From positions 62,001 to 126,000 of the forward strand of contig NW_004190359.2 in the NCBI RefSeq assembly GCF_000224145.3: a DNA stretch of 64,000 nt, in the 5' to 3' direction. Shown here piece after piece: positions 1 to 10,900 of the stretch (its first letter is position 1; every line of letters starts with the position of its first letter). The position numbers and the translations under genes are program-made. Origin of the DNA: Ciona intestinalis (taxonomy: Eukaryota > Chordata > Ascidiacea > Phlebobranchia > Cionidae). The notes under the pieces are model-generated. The model did not search any database and had not been told where the DNA came from. It saw only the letters and a program-made list of their open reading frames with translations.

Positions 1-135
1 CATCAAAAAACATCATTATTTCATATACGTGCCCACAATTAGTAATTATTAAACCTAAAAAATAGTTGCGTTAAATTAACAGCAACAATGGCGAAGTATA
101 CACTCGTAATAGCGACAATGTTTCAAATTTTACTG

Positions 136-136
<1 letters not shown>

Positions 137-193
<57 letters not shown>
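137..193. repeat. (TA)n microsatellite
   Basis: Uninterrupted TA dinucleotide run of about 28 units. It produces spurious open frames of alternating Tyr and Ile on both strands. Confidence 0.95.
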
Positions 194-198
<5 letters not shown>

Positions 199-279
199 TA
201 TACATTACATAAACAAGATTTAGTACTATTAGGTAAAAAAGATGAGATTCTAGCTCCCGATTCCCATATTTTCTAATAG

Positions 280-612
280 TGTTCACAACAATTACCAACG
301 TTTTTTTAGAATCGTAAGGATACAGTTATCAAATTCTCTATTCTTTGTTTATTACCAAATAGAACAAGAAAAGCGAACAAACCATGGTGTCTCATCTAAC
401 CCCACTTTACTATATAGTAGAGGTGGGAAAGATGGGACACTTTTATTTTATTTTCTCGTCCTATTTGGTACTATAAAAAACACCCCCCAAAAATATAAAA
501 CCGTATCTTCACGACTCCCATAGACCATTGTTAAATATTTAAAACGAATCTGAATATTTGAATATTATGTGCTAAAGGTGTCCCATCTTACTCCACAGGA
601 ATCTATATAGAT
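280..612. mobile_element. Two abutting copies of the TAGTAGGG inverted-repeat MITE
   Basis: The first copy (about 280-412) is seen from its right half and ends in a terminal repeat reading CCCCACTTTACTATA. The second copy starts at about 413 with TAGTAGAGGTGGGAAAGATG and ends near 600 with GTGTCCCATCTTACTCCAC. Internal blocks shared with other copies are a TCTCGTCC...TTTGG block, a block around TATAAAACCGTATC, and CTAAAGGTGTCCCATC. The pair lies upstream of the first exon called in this window. Confidence 0.8.
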
Positions 613-644
613 TTACTATATATAAAATATATATTTTTATTTAG

Positions 645-1781
645 AATTGTACTGAAATTGGTTCGCAAAAGATGGTCATCAACTTTATCCCGTCAACGAA
701 ATAACGATGAATCTGAAACATCCCGACGTGTGAACACTGTTAGTCAATATACAGATAATCCACCAAGTTATAACCAGGTGCTGGCCAACATTGAAGAAGA
801 CTCGTTACCTACATATTATCAGGTAACTTGTGGACCACAGTTTCCCCCTCGATTTCTGTATTGGTTGACCCATATTTTGAATTAAGTTCATAAATATAAA
901 TAACCCACACGTGAATTAGGAACGAGTGATTGTTATTTGTCAACTTTTGTAGCTGATGTTTTGTTTACTCTTTTCTGTATTGCGTTTTTGGACGACCCTT
1001 TACTGATCATTGCGTTGAAGCTTCCACCGTTTGGTGTTTTGCAAACAGAACACACCCACAGAGGCGGTAGCATTAAGCCCGGTATTATTTTGCTTTTTGA
1101 ACGCTGCTATCCGCTCGAAAAACATAACGCTCGGGTCACGTCGCTGTACAATGTTCTTGCTTAATTTAGAGTAGGCCCATTACCTGTATAATAACATGTA
1201 GGAAGTCATTGCATTATTGCATGATGAATATGGTAACACAGAAACACTTGAATAAATATATAAATACGATTTATTCTTTTCAGGTCATGAACGGAATCGT
1301 GAACCTTGGATTTATGAACGAGGTTCATGTGATGCAATCATCACAATCACAGGGTCAGACTTCAACGTCCAATAGTGCAGATCATTTAACAAGGCAACCA
1401 ACAGATTCTGTGAGCTCAGAAAATATAGATGAAAGCGTTCCACCTCCTATGTACAACACCAACAACCGACCAACACGCGTAAATATCGCGACAAATGTAA
1501 ACCCAACGACCAATGACATAGAAGATATAATTGACTCTATAGCAGTTCCAAGTAGAGTATCAGAACCTGTTTCACGCCACTGTAGTACAACTTTAAGATG
1601 CAACTTTAACAAAGGCGAACCAAGTCGATTGCCTGCAACCTCTTCCACGCTGCAATCTACCAGCTGTTGTTCAACCAGCACCGTACGTAATCAAGGTCTA
1701 TTAAAAGCTACACCGATTTTAACATTGCCACGGTTATTTAGTTATGATAGAACTGTAGAAAGCGAAAGTACGTCGGTTTAA
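645..1781 (+). CDS. C-terminal part of an unrecognised protein, probable cytoplasmic tail with PY motifs
   Basis: Two exons are visible: 645-822 (acceptor TTTTTATTTAG, entering in phase 2) and 1284-1781 (acceptor TTATTCTTTTCAG), joined in phase 0. Upstream exons lie outside the window or were not found. The first exon starts IVLKLVRKRW, which looks like the inner edge of a membrane segment followed by basic residues. The rest (about 225 residues) is Ser/Thr/Asn-rich and low in structure. PPSY (in NPPSYNQV) and PPPMY fit the PPxY class bound by WW domains of NEDD4-type ubiquitin ligases. The protein ends ESTSV, matching a class I PDZ ligand (T at -2, V at 0). The membrane-tail reading is an inference; no family was recognised. 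Confidence in the exons is moderate and in any function low. Confidence 0.6.
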
Positions 1782-2850
1782 TTAGTTTACTTCTCATTTG
1801 TTGATACAAAGACACGGTTATCCATTGTTTATTACACATTTTAAACAAGATTGTCTTTTAAATCCAATAACGTATTATGAGCCATGTGTTTTTATTATGC
1901 ATTGATACTACAACTACAAGCAAACATCAATCAGATATTTTGTTTACTCGTTTTACTATTTACCATCTGCGTATATTACTCTCTTATATAAATGTTATCG
2001 TCTTACTACATATATTTTATCTTTTTGGTTTTTCATCGCGCCGCGTTATGATATTTATGCTGTAGATTCGATAATAAATTACCGTCTGTTGTTTTAGAAT
2101 TTTGTACAGATACCATACATGACAAGAGTATGGTGGATAAACATGTTTATTATGTTATTTATATGTTTGTTATTATTAATACAACACACATACGTACATA
2201 TCATGTTGATGTTTATAATTACGCAAATCGAAATACAACAAACATGATGACTCAAACGGAAAATGTAACAGATATATATTACGTTCTTGTATACACAAGT
2301 AGTTACTTTTTCAACAACAACCAGTACAAACAAATCAGTTAACTGTTAATACAAAGATGCCGCGGTTAAGTAGAACGCTTGTTGTGCTGTATTTACATTC
2401 AGTCGAAGGCTTATTTTAGAGGCAAAAAAATTAACATTCCAGCCGCTTAATTGAAAGCAACAGCAAGCTTTTTGGTACAATCGTTACTTCGCAGCGGGGG
2501 GCAATTATTAGCTTTATTGTGTGGCGTGTTTGGTTGACTGCATGAAACCTCGTGTTCCAGTTTCTTAGAATGCGCGATCCGTTCGCAGTAGGGCATTCGG
2601 TTTTGAAGTAGGCAGCAGAAACAGTTTGTGCAGTTTTACCGAAGATACCTAAACTTTAAATATCTTAGTTATACAACGTGCTGCTATTAAATATTTATAC
2701 TTAAAGGATAAGAATTGTTACGTAACAACTAATGTGTTTAGATGAAAAATATTAATAATTTCATCACTTACCATGCGTATTTGGTTGTTATGTAATTAAA
2801 AAATCCTATAAAAATGTGATTTACAGACTTGCTGATAATATACTGTTAAC
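1782..2850. other. Intergenic, no gene seen
   Basis: About 1.07 kb of AT-rich sequence between two plus-strand genes. The open frames here on both strands are short and low in complexity. I found no RNA gene. The stretch must hold the 3' UTR of the upstream gene and the promoter of the secreted-protein gene, but no specific site could be assigned. Confidence 0.6.
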
Positions 2851-4323
2851 ATGAAGATTCTAGTAAAGCTTTTATTCTTGTTTTATTTGGTTGTCATCAC
2901 AACCACGGAGTCAGATGTGTGCTTCAAATACGAGCCACTGTGGGCGAACACAACTGGCTCTACAGCCCTCACTGTCGTGAAAGTCTCACCTTGGGAAGTT
3001 TGCAAATTGGCCGAGCAGTGCAAACCAATTGAACAAGACGCGAAACCAGAACTTAAAACGTAAGTCCTAATATACTTAATTTAAGTAAAAAAGAAAAATA
3101 CTCTGACTGTTTTATTAACCCGCTCATTTTATAAATGTTTGGAAGTTAATTACGCAAATTACAGGTTTAGCCTATCGGAGGTGTGTCCATTAAGTTTGCC
3201 TACTCCAGCTTTGGCACCAACCGTCCGCAAATATAACAAAGTCCGCCAACTCAGCGTCCCTATCCCTATGGCATTGGAAACTACATCAGCGAATGATTCT
3301 TTACGAAACCAACATAATTATACTGACAGGTTAAGTTTTATAATGATTCATTTCAGTATACTTATAGGATGATGGGGTAAGATAAGGAATGTTTTCGTTT
3401 TTTTCTCGTTCTATTTAGTAGCGGCTCTAAAAGAGCGTTTGTTACTTGCTTGAAACACGATTAGGAAATATGTATATATGTATATAGATGATGCTGTATA
3501 TAGATATATAGATATATGTATATAGATGCTAATTTCTTTAAAAAGGTCTATCCTATCACAGTGTATTTTTGTTGGAATATACAACGTTGTGCATATCATG
3601 CTGTTTATTTATATTTTGCGAATTTATTTAGTAGAAAAGTTTCTTTATCGCAGATTGGAAATCTGTTCGATTCTTCGCTCCACGCAAGAAAGCGAAGACA
3701 CGGTTTACACTGCTATGTGTTTTCTTAACGATGGTTGGTCCCAAATGTGCCTAGCAGATTCGAACACTACGTTTCACCAAGCGCATTCAAAGTCCGTATA
3801 TTTTATTTAATTTGATTTTCGTATATTGCTATGTACGCTGCTGTTTAAAAACTAAATATGTGACTTTAGTGTGAACGCTGAAGACTACGATTTTGAGGAT
3901 GAGTACTGTTACATCATGAAGCGTTCACCTTCCGAATCTGATAATGGAATCTGCAATATCACCATTTTGCCAAGTTTCAACCAGCATGGTGTAGAAAGAT
4001 CGGAAAACAAGTAAGTCATTTTACGTATCGCATTAAATGTTGCAAAGACTTTGCCGGGTAACTGGAAAACTTTTTGTACCAGAACCGTCAATAACTACAA
4101 GTCAGACCTTGTGATATTTCATTTTTATCAACGACATGAAATGTGCGATGCTGTTCATGTTAAAACACTAGTGGCAAAGCAAGCCGGACAGTGTACACTA
4201 GAAGACGAAAACATTGAAGCTAATCCTATGTGTCCGCGGAATTCTACGTCACAACATACGTCATTTTCATTGGCATCTCTCTTTACAAGTAAATTCGACA
4301 TGGAGCAGTGTAAGAAGATTTGA
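2851..4323 (+). CDS. Secreted cysteine-rich glycoprotein, family not recognised
   Basis: Five exons join in frame: 2851-3059, 3165-3329, 3654-3791, 3870-4010, 4083-4323. All four junctions are in phase 2, and together they give 297 residues. The start is the first ATG after an AT-rich leader and opens a clear signal peptide (MKILVKLLFLFYLVVITTT). The mature part has well-spaced cysteines (for example DVCFKY, EVCKLAEQC, EICSIL, EYCYIM, GICNIT, EMCDAV, GQCTLE, EQCKKI) and several N-glycosylation sequons (NTT, NDS, NYT, NIT, NST). There is no membrane segment, so it is probably secreted. An AATAAA lies 68 bases after the stop. The repeated use of phase-2 introns is a coherent pattern that supports the model. 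The third donor (GTCCGT) is weak. I know of no matching domain; it may be a fast-evolving tunicate-specific protein. Confidence 0.72.
3366..3470 (+). mobile_element. Fragment of the TAGTAGGG-type MITE
   Basis: Inside intron 2 of the secreted-protein gene. It begins GATGGGGTAAGATAAGG and continues through the shared TTTCTCGTTCTATTTAGTAG block, then decays. A short TATATAGA-rich stretch follows. Confidence 0.6.
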
Positions 4324-4390
4324 GATTGACTGCGTTATTTTGATCGCTAGGTGTTGTTTTACCGTGACCAGTTGTGACTATTTTGTACGA

Positions 4391-4396
4391 AATAAA
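4391..4396 (+). terminator. Polyadenylation signal AATAAA
   Basis: AATAAA 68 bases downstream of the TGA of the secreted Cys-rich gene, followed by a T-rich tract. Confidence 0.6.
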
Positions 4397-4546
4397 GATT
4401 TATTCTCCTATTTTATATGGTATTTATTCAAACAGGTATACATGTTGTACAAATAGACAAATAATTAAAGTGGTGTATTGTATTGGTAACACAAACAGCA
4501 TGTCAGTTATGAAAAACATTAGCATTTTCGTATATGGCATACCGCA

Positions 4547-6581
4547 TCAACTTGAGTCTAAAGTTTCACAAAATTTTCTGAAGTTTTCCTGCTCCAGTGC
4601 AGCCATAAGTTCGTTTAATGCGTATATCTGAAACAAATGGAAATAGCATTTGATATTGTATTACTCCGATTACTGCAATGAGTCGTGGGGCAAAACATAG
4701 GGAGGGTTTACCTTTTTCCTTTGTTCATGCTTTAGCTTCTCATTAACTTCATGCATAGTTCTGCGACACTCTTGTTGTTTAATTGCGTTTGCTTTTCTTT
4801 TCAGTTGTTCTTCACGCTGGGTGATCACGTGATAGTCGTTTCCATAGTAGTGAATCAGTTTTAATCGGTCACTTAAATTGCTTTCCCTCTAAAACAGTGA
4901 GACCTTTAGTTCATTGATTCGTGTGAATTAACCGGATATGGTACATATACATCAAAGACGTTCCATCTTCCCTTCATCCTACTATATATATATAGTAGGG
5001 TGAAGTGGAGTAAGATGGGACATGTTTTCATTCTCTTTTCTTGTCCCATTAAAAGCTTTAAAACCAGGAGTTTAATTAACAATATTACTAATTACATGTG
5101 CACACTATATTAACGCACCTTAGTAATCTTTGCCATTTCGCTATGCGTCAATCTTGAAGCAAATCCTACGATGAATAAAAATGCTGGTTTATGTCTATAT
5201 GCGCATTTGCAGCAAACCTTTTACCTGCTGTGCAGTGAGTTGTTTGCTTTTGTGGAGAGTATACCTGTGCAGCCATATTTATTTTACTGTTTGCCTGAAA
5301 TGACTTCGCTGTAAATGGTGAAGGTGGAAGTACGATAGTTTCCTTTCCTCTGGCTAACTGGGCAGACGGGAAGCGAGTTGGCCGAGGACTTTGGTTTCCC
5401 GGTAATGACCAAGGTTCATTATTGGTGTCATTGTTACGGTTTACGATTCGTGTCACGTCAGACTGCTTGTATGTATCTGGGAGTGATAGAACAGGATTTT
5501 TAAGGAGAGCATTTGAAGTTGGTGGAAGAGTTAGTCTTGATTTCTCCTTAACTTTTAATGGCAGAACATATGGTTTCTTAACACTAGATTTAGGCACAAG
5601 CGAAACTTTGGTTGGCTTTAAATAATCTCCGTTATTTGTCTCCAAGAATATTTTTGTCTTTTGTGAATCAGTTGTTGATTTTGAAGAATATACAGCGAAA
5701 CATGATTGTTTTGGAGCTTTGGAATCTTCCAAGTCGCTTAAGAAAGGTGTGTGTTTATGTTTTGTGGAGGCTGATTTGCTTTTTCTTCTTGATTTTGTCC
5801 TTCGCTTTCTTGATTTTGTTTTTCTTCTTGTGTTTTCATTTTTTAATTTTGTTTCATGGTTAGGTTCCAATTTGGTAGGTATGTTTATTTCTTCGTGCTG
5901 GAGACGCATGTTTCTAAGGTCTTTGATTAATTGCGGGCGTAAATTACTAGTTAAGCTAAACGTATCATGCTTTGCACGAGTTTCAGTGTTGTTGTGTAGT
6001 TTTTGAATACCGTATTCCTCAAAATGAGTCCTGTTTAAACTTCGGTCTAACAACGGATTCAAATGTGAATATGAAACCATGGAGTTTAATGGAACCAAGC
6101 TGATCCTAGAATACAAAAATTATAGCTGCCATATTCGATAGCCTACCGGAGTTTGGATCCACTAACATAAAATTGGGACACTTCACAAACTATAGACCCC
6201 CGTGTTACCTATTCTGAAAATGTTCACATTTTATGTTAGTTAGTTAGTTAGTTGGTTAAGAGAAGTTATCGAAAATGATTGCTATAACTGTAGTTTCTGT
6301 ATTCTAGAATCCCCTTGGCAGTTTAAAAATCTTATATTTCACCTCCTATCGAATCTAAACTATCTTAAATGACAGTTGCTTTTTAAAAGTAAACTCGCAT
6401 ATTGTTTTAGATTATAAAGTCATATTGTTATGCTGGAATGACAATCGAAGCACCTAATCGGTACAAAAAAATTACGAACAAAATGAGCGTAAGTACTGAT
6501 TGAGCGCAGCACTCTACGAGTATTCAAGTACCGCGTTATAAGTCGTGAGTGAATTGGTGAACAAGCTTGAATAGTAGCCAT
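4547..6581 (-). CDS. Basic protein with C-terminal coiled coil, family not recognised
   Basis: Well-supported exons on the minus strand: 6105-5225, 5165-5119, 4888-4712, 4627-4547; phases agree at every joint. The long frame runs on past 5225 into intron sequence (GTAAAAGG donor), so its apparent last 20 residues are not real. The exon at 6105 has its own acceptor (TATTCTAG), so a 5' exon is needed. The best candidate is 6581-6532, starting MATIQACSPI and ending in a GTACTTG donor of the right phase; this would make about 411 residues. The middle has a Lys/Arg/Ser cluster (KNENTRRKTKSRKRRTKSRR) and Pro/Ser-rich stretches. The C-terminal 85 residues are charged and helical (RLKLIHYYGNDYHVITQREE, then MAALEQENFRKFCE), probably a coiled coil. 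The basic cluster could be a nuclear signal or a microtubule/nucleic-acid contact; this is inference. Confidence 0.65.
4955..5090. mobile_element. MITE ends, two copies meeting at a TATATATA junction
   Basis: Right end of one copy (TTCCATCTTCCCTTCATCCTACTATATA) runs straight into the left end of another (TAGTAGGGTGAAGTGGAGTAAGATGGGACA). The pair lies in an intron of the minus-strand gene at 4547-6581. Confidence 0.7.
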
Positions 6582-7953
6582 GGTAATTCGCTTTGCGCCT
6601 CCGGTGGACAAAACTATATTTGGGGAGCAGAAATTGCCATTTTGACAGGCTTTGGTTTATATTATAGCCAGTTAAGCGTTGAAGTGTTTGTGACACGGAA
6701 ATGTGTAAATATAAACTATTTATACCGTAGAATAGTTTTAATTTTTACAATTTTTTTTGGCGAAAGAATTAGCCCGATCAATATAGTATCTTAGTTTAAT
6801 AGACCGAAACATTTCGTACAGTTTGATATTGTCTTATAAATCTAGTATTAGTTTTGTGAAAAAACTAAGATGTAAACATGATGAAAATAGGCAGCGGTAA
6901 TACGGCTTTAATAAGGAATAAACAACAACAAAATATCGTTTTAAAGATATTTATATATTAAGTTTATATGACAAGGAGCTTGTCCGGTCTTTCCCAACAT
7001 TGCAGTTTTATAGTTTTTTTTTTATAATAAAGTTATACTAATTTTTATATTTATTTACAAAGAAGAAGCATTTATTATACATACAAAATCCGAAATAATT
7101 TGCGTTTTCTTATGTAGTTTAGAAACTAGGATGGGTCAAAGTTCAGTGGCCGAATCTTAACTGTAGCGTTTTTTTTCACGCGATTTTTCAGTAGTTGAAA
7201 ATTAAACCGTAGTTAATTGTTTAAAACACGGTCAGGGCATATATAGTAGGGAGGGGGAGGATGGGACACCTTTAGTATTTAATATATAAATATTGTGGTC
7301 GTGTTTTAAACAAGTAACAACGGTTTACGGGAGTCGTGGGCATATGGTTTTATAATTTTTTGAGAGAAAATTAAACTTCCGATAAAATACTAAACCTTTA
7401 AAATACCATTTAACTTACCCAAAATAATAAGATGCGAGCACTAAGTGATAAGAGCTAAGTTATGTTGGTGGTCGATATATAACAATAAGGTGTCGTCACA
7501 AACAATGTTTATTATTTTTGTGTAAACGATTCTACTACAGATGTAAGCAACACAACAGAATTTTAACACTGCGATGGGTGTGTGTGTGGCAAAAACAAAG
7601 TGAAATACTGCATCGTGGTCAGTGTCAATACCTGGCAATGGCGGTTTCGACAACCTGCTGTAATTCAAAAATAGACGAAAATCGATTCAATATAAAATAT
7701 ACTTAACAACAAAAATACTACGCAATAACATGGGACCATCGGGATGTCTTGAGTGATTTTCTTAACTGATATATGATAGGGGAATGAAATATTCATTGAA
7801 GGTTTGACTATGTGTCACTATATATACTGTAACAAACTAGTGGCGATCAAAAGAAACGTGCAAAGTGATAATAAAGCATTGCGATTTACATCGAGACAGA
7901 AGAGCATTTGGTAATATACATACACCATTCACGATCCATAAATAAAATAATAC
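6582..7953. other. Intergenic, no gene seen
   Basis: Holds a MITE remnant at about 7238-7400. Otherwise AT-rich with only short open frames. A short TTAG repeat at about 6235-6260 sits just before this stretch. Calsyntenin transcription should end here, coming from the right. Confidence 0.55.
7238..7400 (+). mobile_element. Diverged copy of the TAGTAGGG-type MITE
   Basis: Begins TATATAGTAGGGAGGGGGAGGATGGGACACCTTTAG and shows the shared AAACAAGTAACAACGGT and GGTTTTATAATTTTTTG blocks. The right terminus is eroded. Confidence 0.65.
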
Positions 7954-10900
7954 TTAGTTATCCCATTCATAAAAATCTTCCGCATTTCGTCGTTGAGGAT
8001 TTTCTTTTTTCGAGGTTGCTATGCCAACCATCACGACATCTTCCTCCAACTCTGAGAAATCATCTTCACTGAGTTGTTGATTATTTTCATCCTGGATGAA
8101 AAACGAGTTTTAAATACTGTACATTGCAACTATGGTACTGTGGGGTAAGATGGGATACCGTTATCACCCAAATCACAAATTTCCCGATCGTATTTTAAAC
8201 AATCAACAACGCCCTTTTAAAATCGCGGACCTATGGTTATACAATTCTGCAAATATTCGTTGTTTACTACCAAATGGTATAGAAAAAAAAAGAATGAAAA
8301 CATGTCCCATCCTACCCCAACCTATCATACTTAAACAATTAAAACATCTTTGCCTATTGGGCCTAGGAGATTCTTAAGCGTAGAAAACAAAACGAATACT
8401 TTAACGACCGAATTGATCCATTTTACTATGATAAACTTTTGGAAAATTAGTTAATCTGTAGTTGTGAAATTAGGAAATAAAACAACTAATGTTTTACTTT
8501 CTAAATTAAACCCAAGCAGTAAAGCATGTTTGGAAATTGATTTTAAATTAGCATTTTATTACTTCATACCTCTAGAGGGTTGACAGTTATAGTCATGGCC
8601 GAGTCATCCCAATCTAAATCCCCATCGTTTATTTCTTTCCCTATCTCGTCCAACGACGCAACTTCATGATCATTGTCCGCATCAATAGGTTTGCTTCCAC
8701 TTAACTGAGTGTGCAGCATGGCTGGGACAATCAACAGGCCAACCAAGACAAGACAACCGCCGATTGCGAGCACAAGAGTTGTTACGGAAGTTTTACCTGC
8801 TAAAAACACAGGAAATATACACAAGCAATGCGGGACATGTAATAATAAATATGCAACTGATTGCGATTTTCTTGTACAAGCGAATCTCTATATTTAGCTC
8901 GTTGCTAATTCGATTTTATTTACTTTCTATTTTAAGTTCTGTTTCTCACCGTCACTGTCTTCACTTTCCAATGTTCCCACATCTTTTGTATCTGTAGCCA
9001 CAAGTGCTGCCGGTAAAATCGGCATATCTTGTTTGAGCAACACTGTGTTGGTGCTTGATGTCGGTTCGTGGTATGGTGTTAATCGAACATTTGTATGTAA
9101 GACTGTTAGCTGTAGAAAAACAACAGCAGGTTAGGAAATATCATTTAAGGTTAAACCAAATTTATAGTTTCATAATTTGACTTCATAGATCCAGACTGAT
9201 GATGACGTAATAGTTATAAATATTGCATAACACAGTCACGCGTTCCACCGCACCACGCCCGACGTCTATAAACAAGACAGCCTCCCACTTCATAATTAAT
9301 TTAAACTTACTGTCAGGTGGTAAACGTTGCTATGGAAACGGCCTCCAAGTCCAGAACAAGCGAGGGTGAACGTTATTTCTTTGCAGAAAAGCGCGCGTTC
9401 GTTCCTGTAGATAATGCTACGCAGAACTTGCTCGTAAATGGCCAGGCTTTGCGCACCTTAATAAAATATTTTAACAATGAGTTGTACAATAGAATAAGAG
9501 TTATGACATAAATATTAAATACCTTGTATGGCAATTCCGTCACTTAGCTTCTCCAAATACATTTTTCTTTTCCTCATCAAATGACGGGCACGAACTTTAA
9601 ACTTCCCAAATCCTTCGTCTTTACGGGTTTGCTTTATTTCACAACGATCGAGGTTTTGCTCTATTGGCATGTCTAGTGATTTACAATAAGCGTTAGATTC
9701 AACAATGTAATGCGTAAAGAGAACGAAAGATCATCCATGTAATGTTGCTGTTAATAAAATTACCTGTGGTTTGTGGGTTGTTAGACACTTTCGTCATCAC
9801 TGTAATCTCCTTAAACAAAAGTACACCGGTTGACGTTTTTAAAAGATCGGATCCTGCTCTGGCGATACTTCCATAACCAGTTATGGTTATCACCGGGTCT
9901 TCCATGGGAAGAACCATAACGTACATTTGGAAGGTTGGGATGGTGGGACACATCGATGTGTTGTCGGAACAGCTGAAAAATAATTGAGTTACTGCAAAAG
10001 AAAAGCAACTATAGTGGCGTGGGGTAAGATACAGGACATGTTTTTATTCTTTTTTCTCGTCCGAGTTAGCTGTACACAAAAAACGTTCAGTATTTTAAAG
10101 CTGTATTCTTGCGAATTTAGAAAGAGGGATATTAAAGTGAATTTTAGAAGAGTGATGATAAATGTTCAAATTACGATCAGGAAATATGGAATTTAAGTTT
10201 TAAGTGCGAATTTAAGTGCTAATGTTGTCCCATTTTACCCTTGAACAATATATATAAATAAATACGGTTTATTTTAAAAATGCAACACACCCAACAACCA
10301 AGTAAAGTATAAACCTAAAACTACCTCAAACTAGTTTCAATATTCATCTTTCGTTCCCCTGGCTTTGGAAATTGTTCCTCATTAAAATACACCAGAGATT
10401 TGATCTTGCTGATGATGTCATCCTCTGTATTAGCAGCTACAGTGAACGTGGATCCTCTTTCAAACTTAAAATAAATTCACATTTGGTAATTATTTCTGCA
10501 TTGAGAAAGTAGTACAGGAATTAGAATCTTTCAATATTTATCAAAATTAAAAACATAAGTTTTTTAACATAAATTCAATAATTTAAACAATGGTATATAA
10601 ATAACCGGATGTTACAGATTTGTTTAATTATTTGATTCATAGTAAATCTTACTTCACGCTGTCCTTTATCATTGGATTTAATTCCTTCCTTGCACCTGTT
10701 TGCACACATGAACACTTGTGTGTTTTCCATCTTCCCAACATAAATCATGATATTTGATAATTTTCCATGAAAGAACTGAGTAACACTTGATGTGCGACCT
10801 TGGGTAAGCAACCAGAACATTTATAAATTAATATGCTAATAATTATACTGTGACTTTATTGTTAATGAAAAATATGGTAAAACGCATGAAAGGTTAAACT

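Noticed and set aside
71..298. Open frames rich in alternating Tyr and Ile on both strands
   Set aside because: They are translations of the (TA)n microsatellite at 137-193.
2094..2342. Overlapping open frames on both strands around 2100-2340
   Set aside because: Low-complexity AT-rich sequence with no splice context or resemblance to a protein family.
5166..5224. Last 20 residues of the long frame at 5166-6116
   Set aside because: A GTAAAAGG donor at 5224 and the in-phase exon at 5165-5119 show this is intron sequence.
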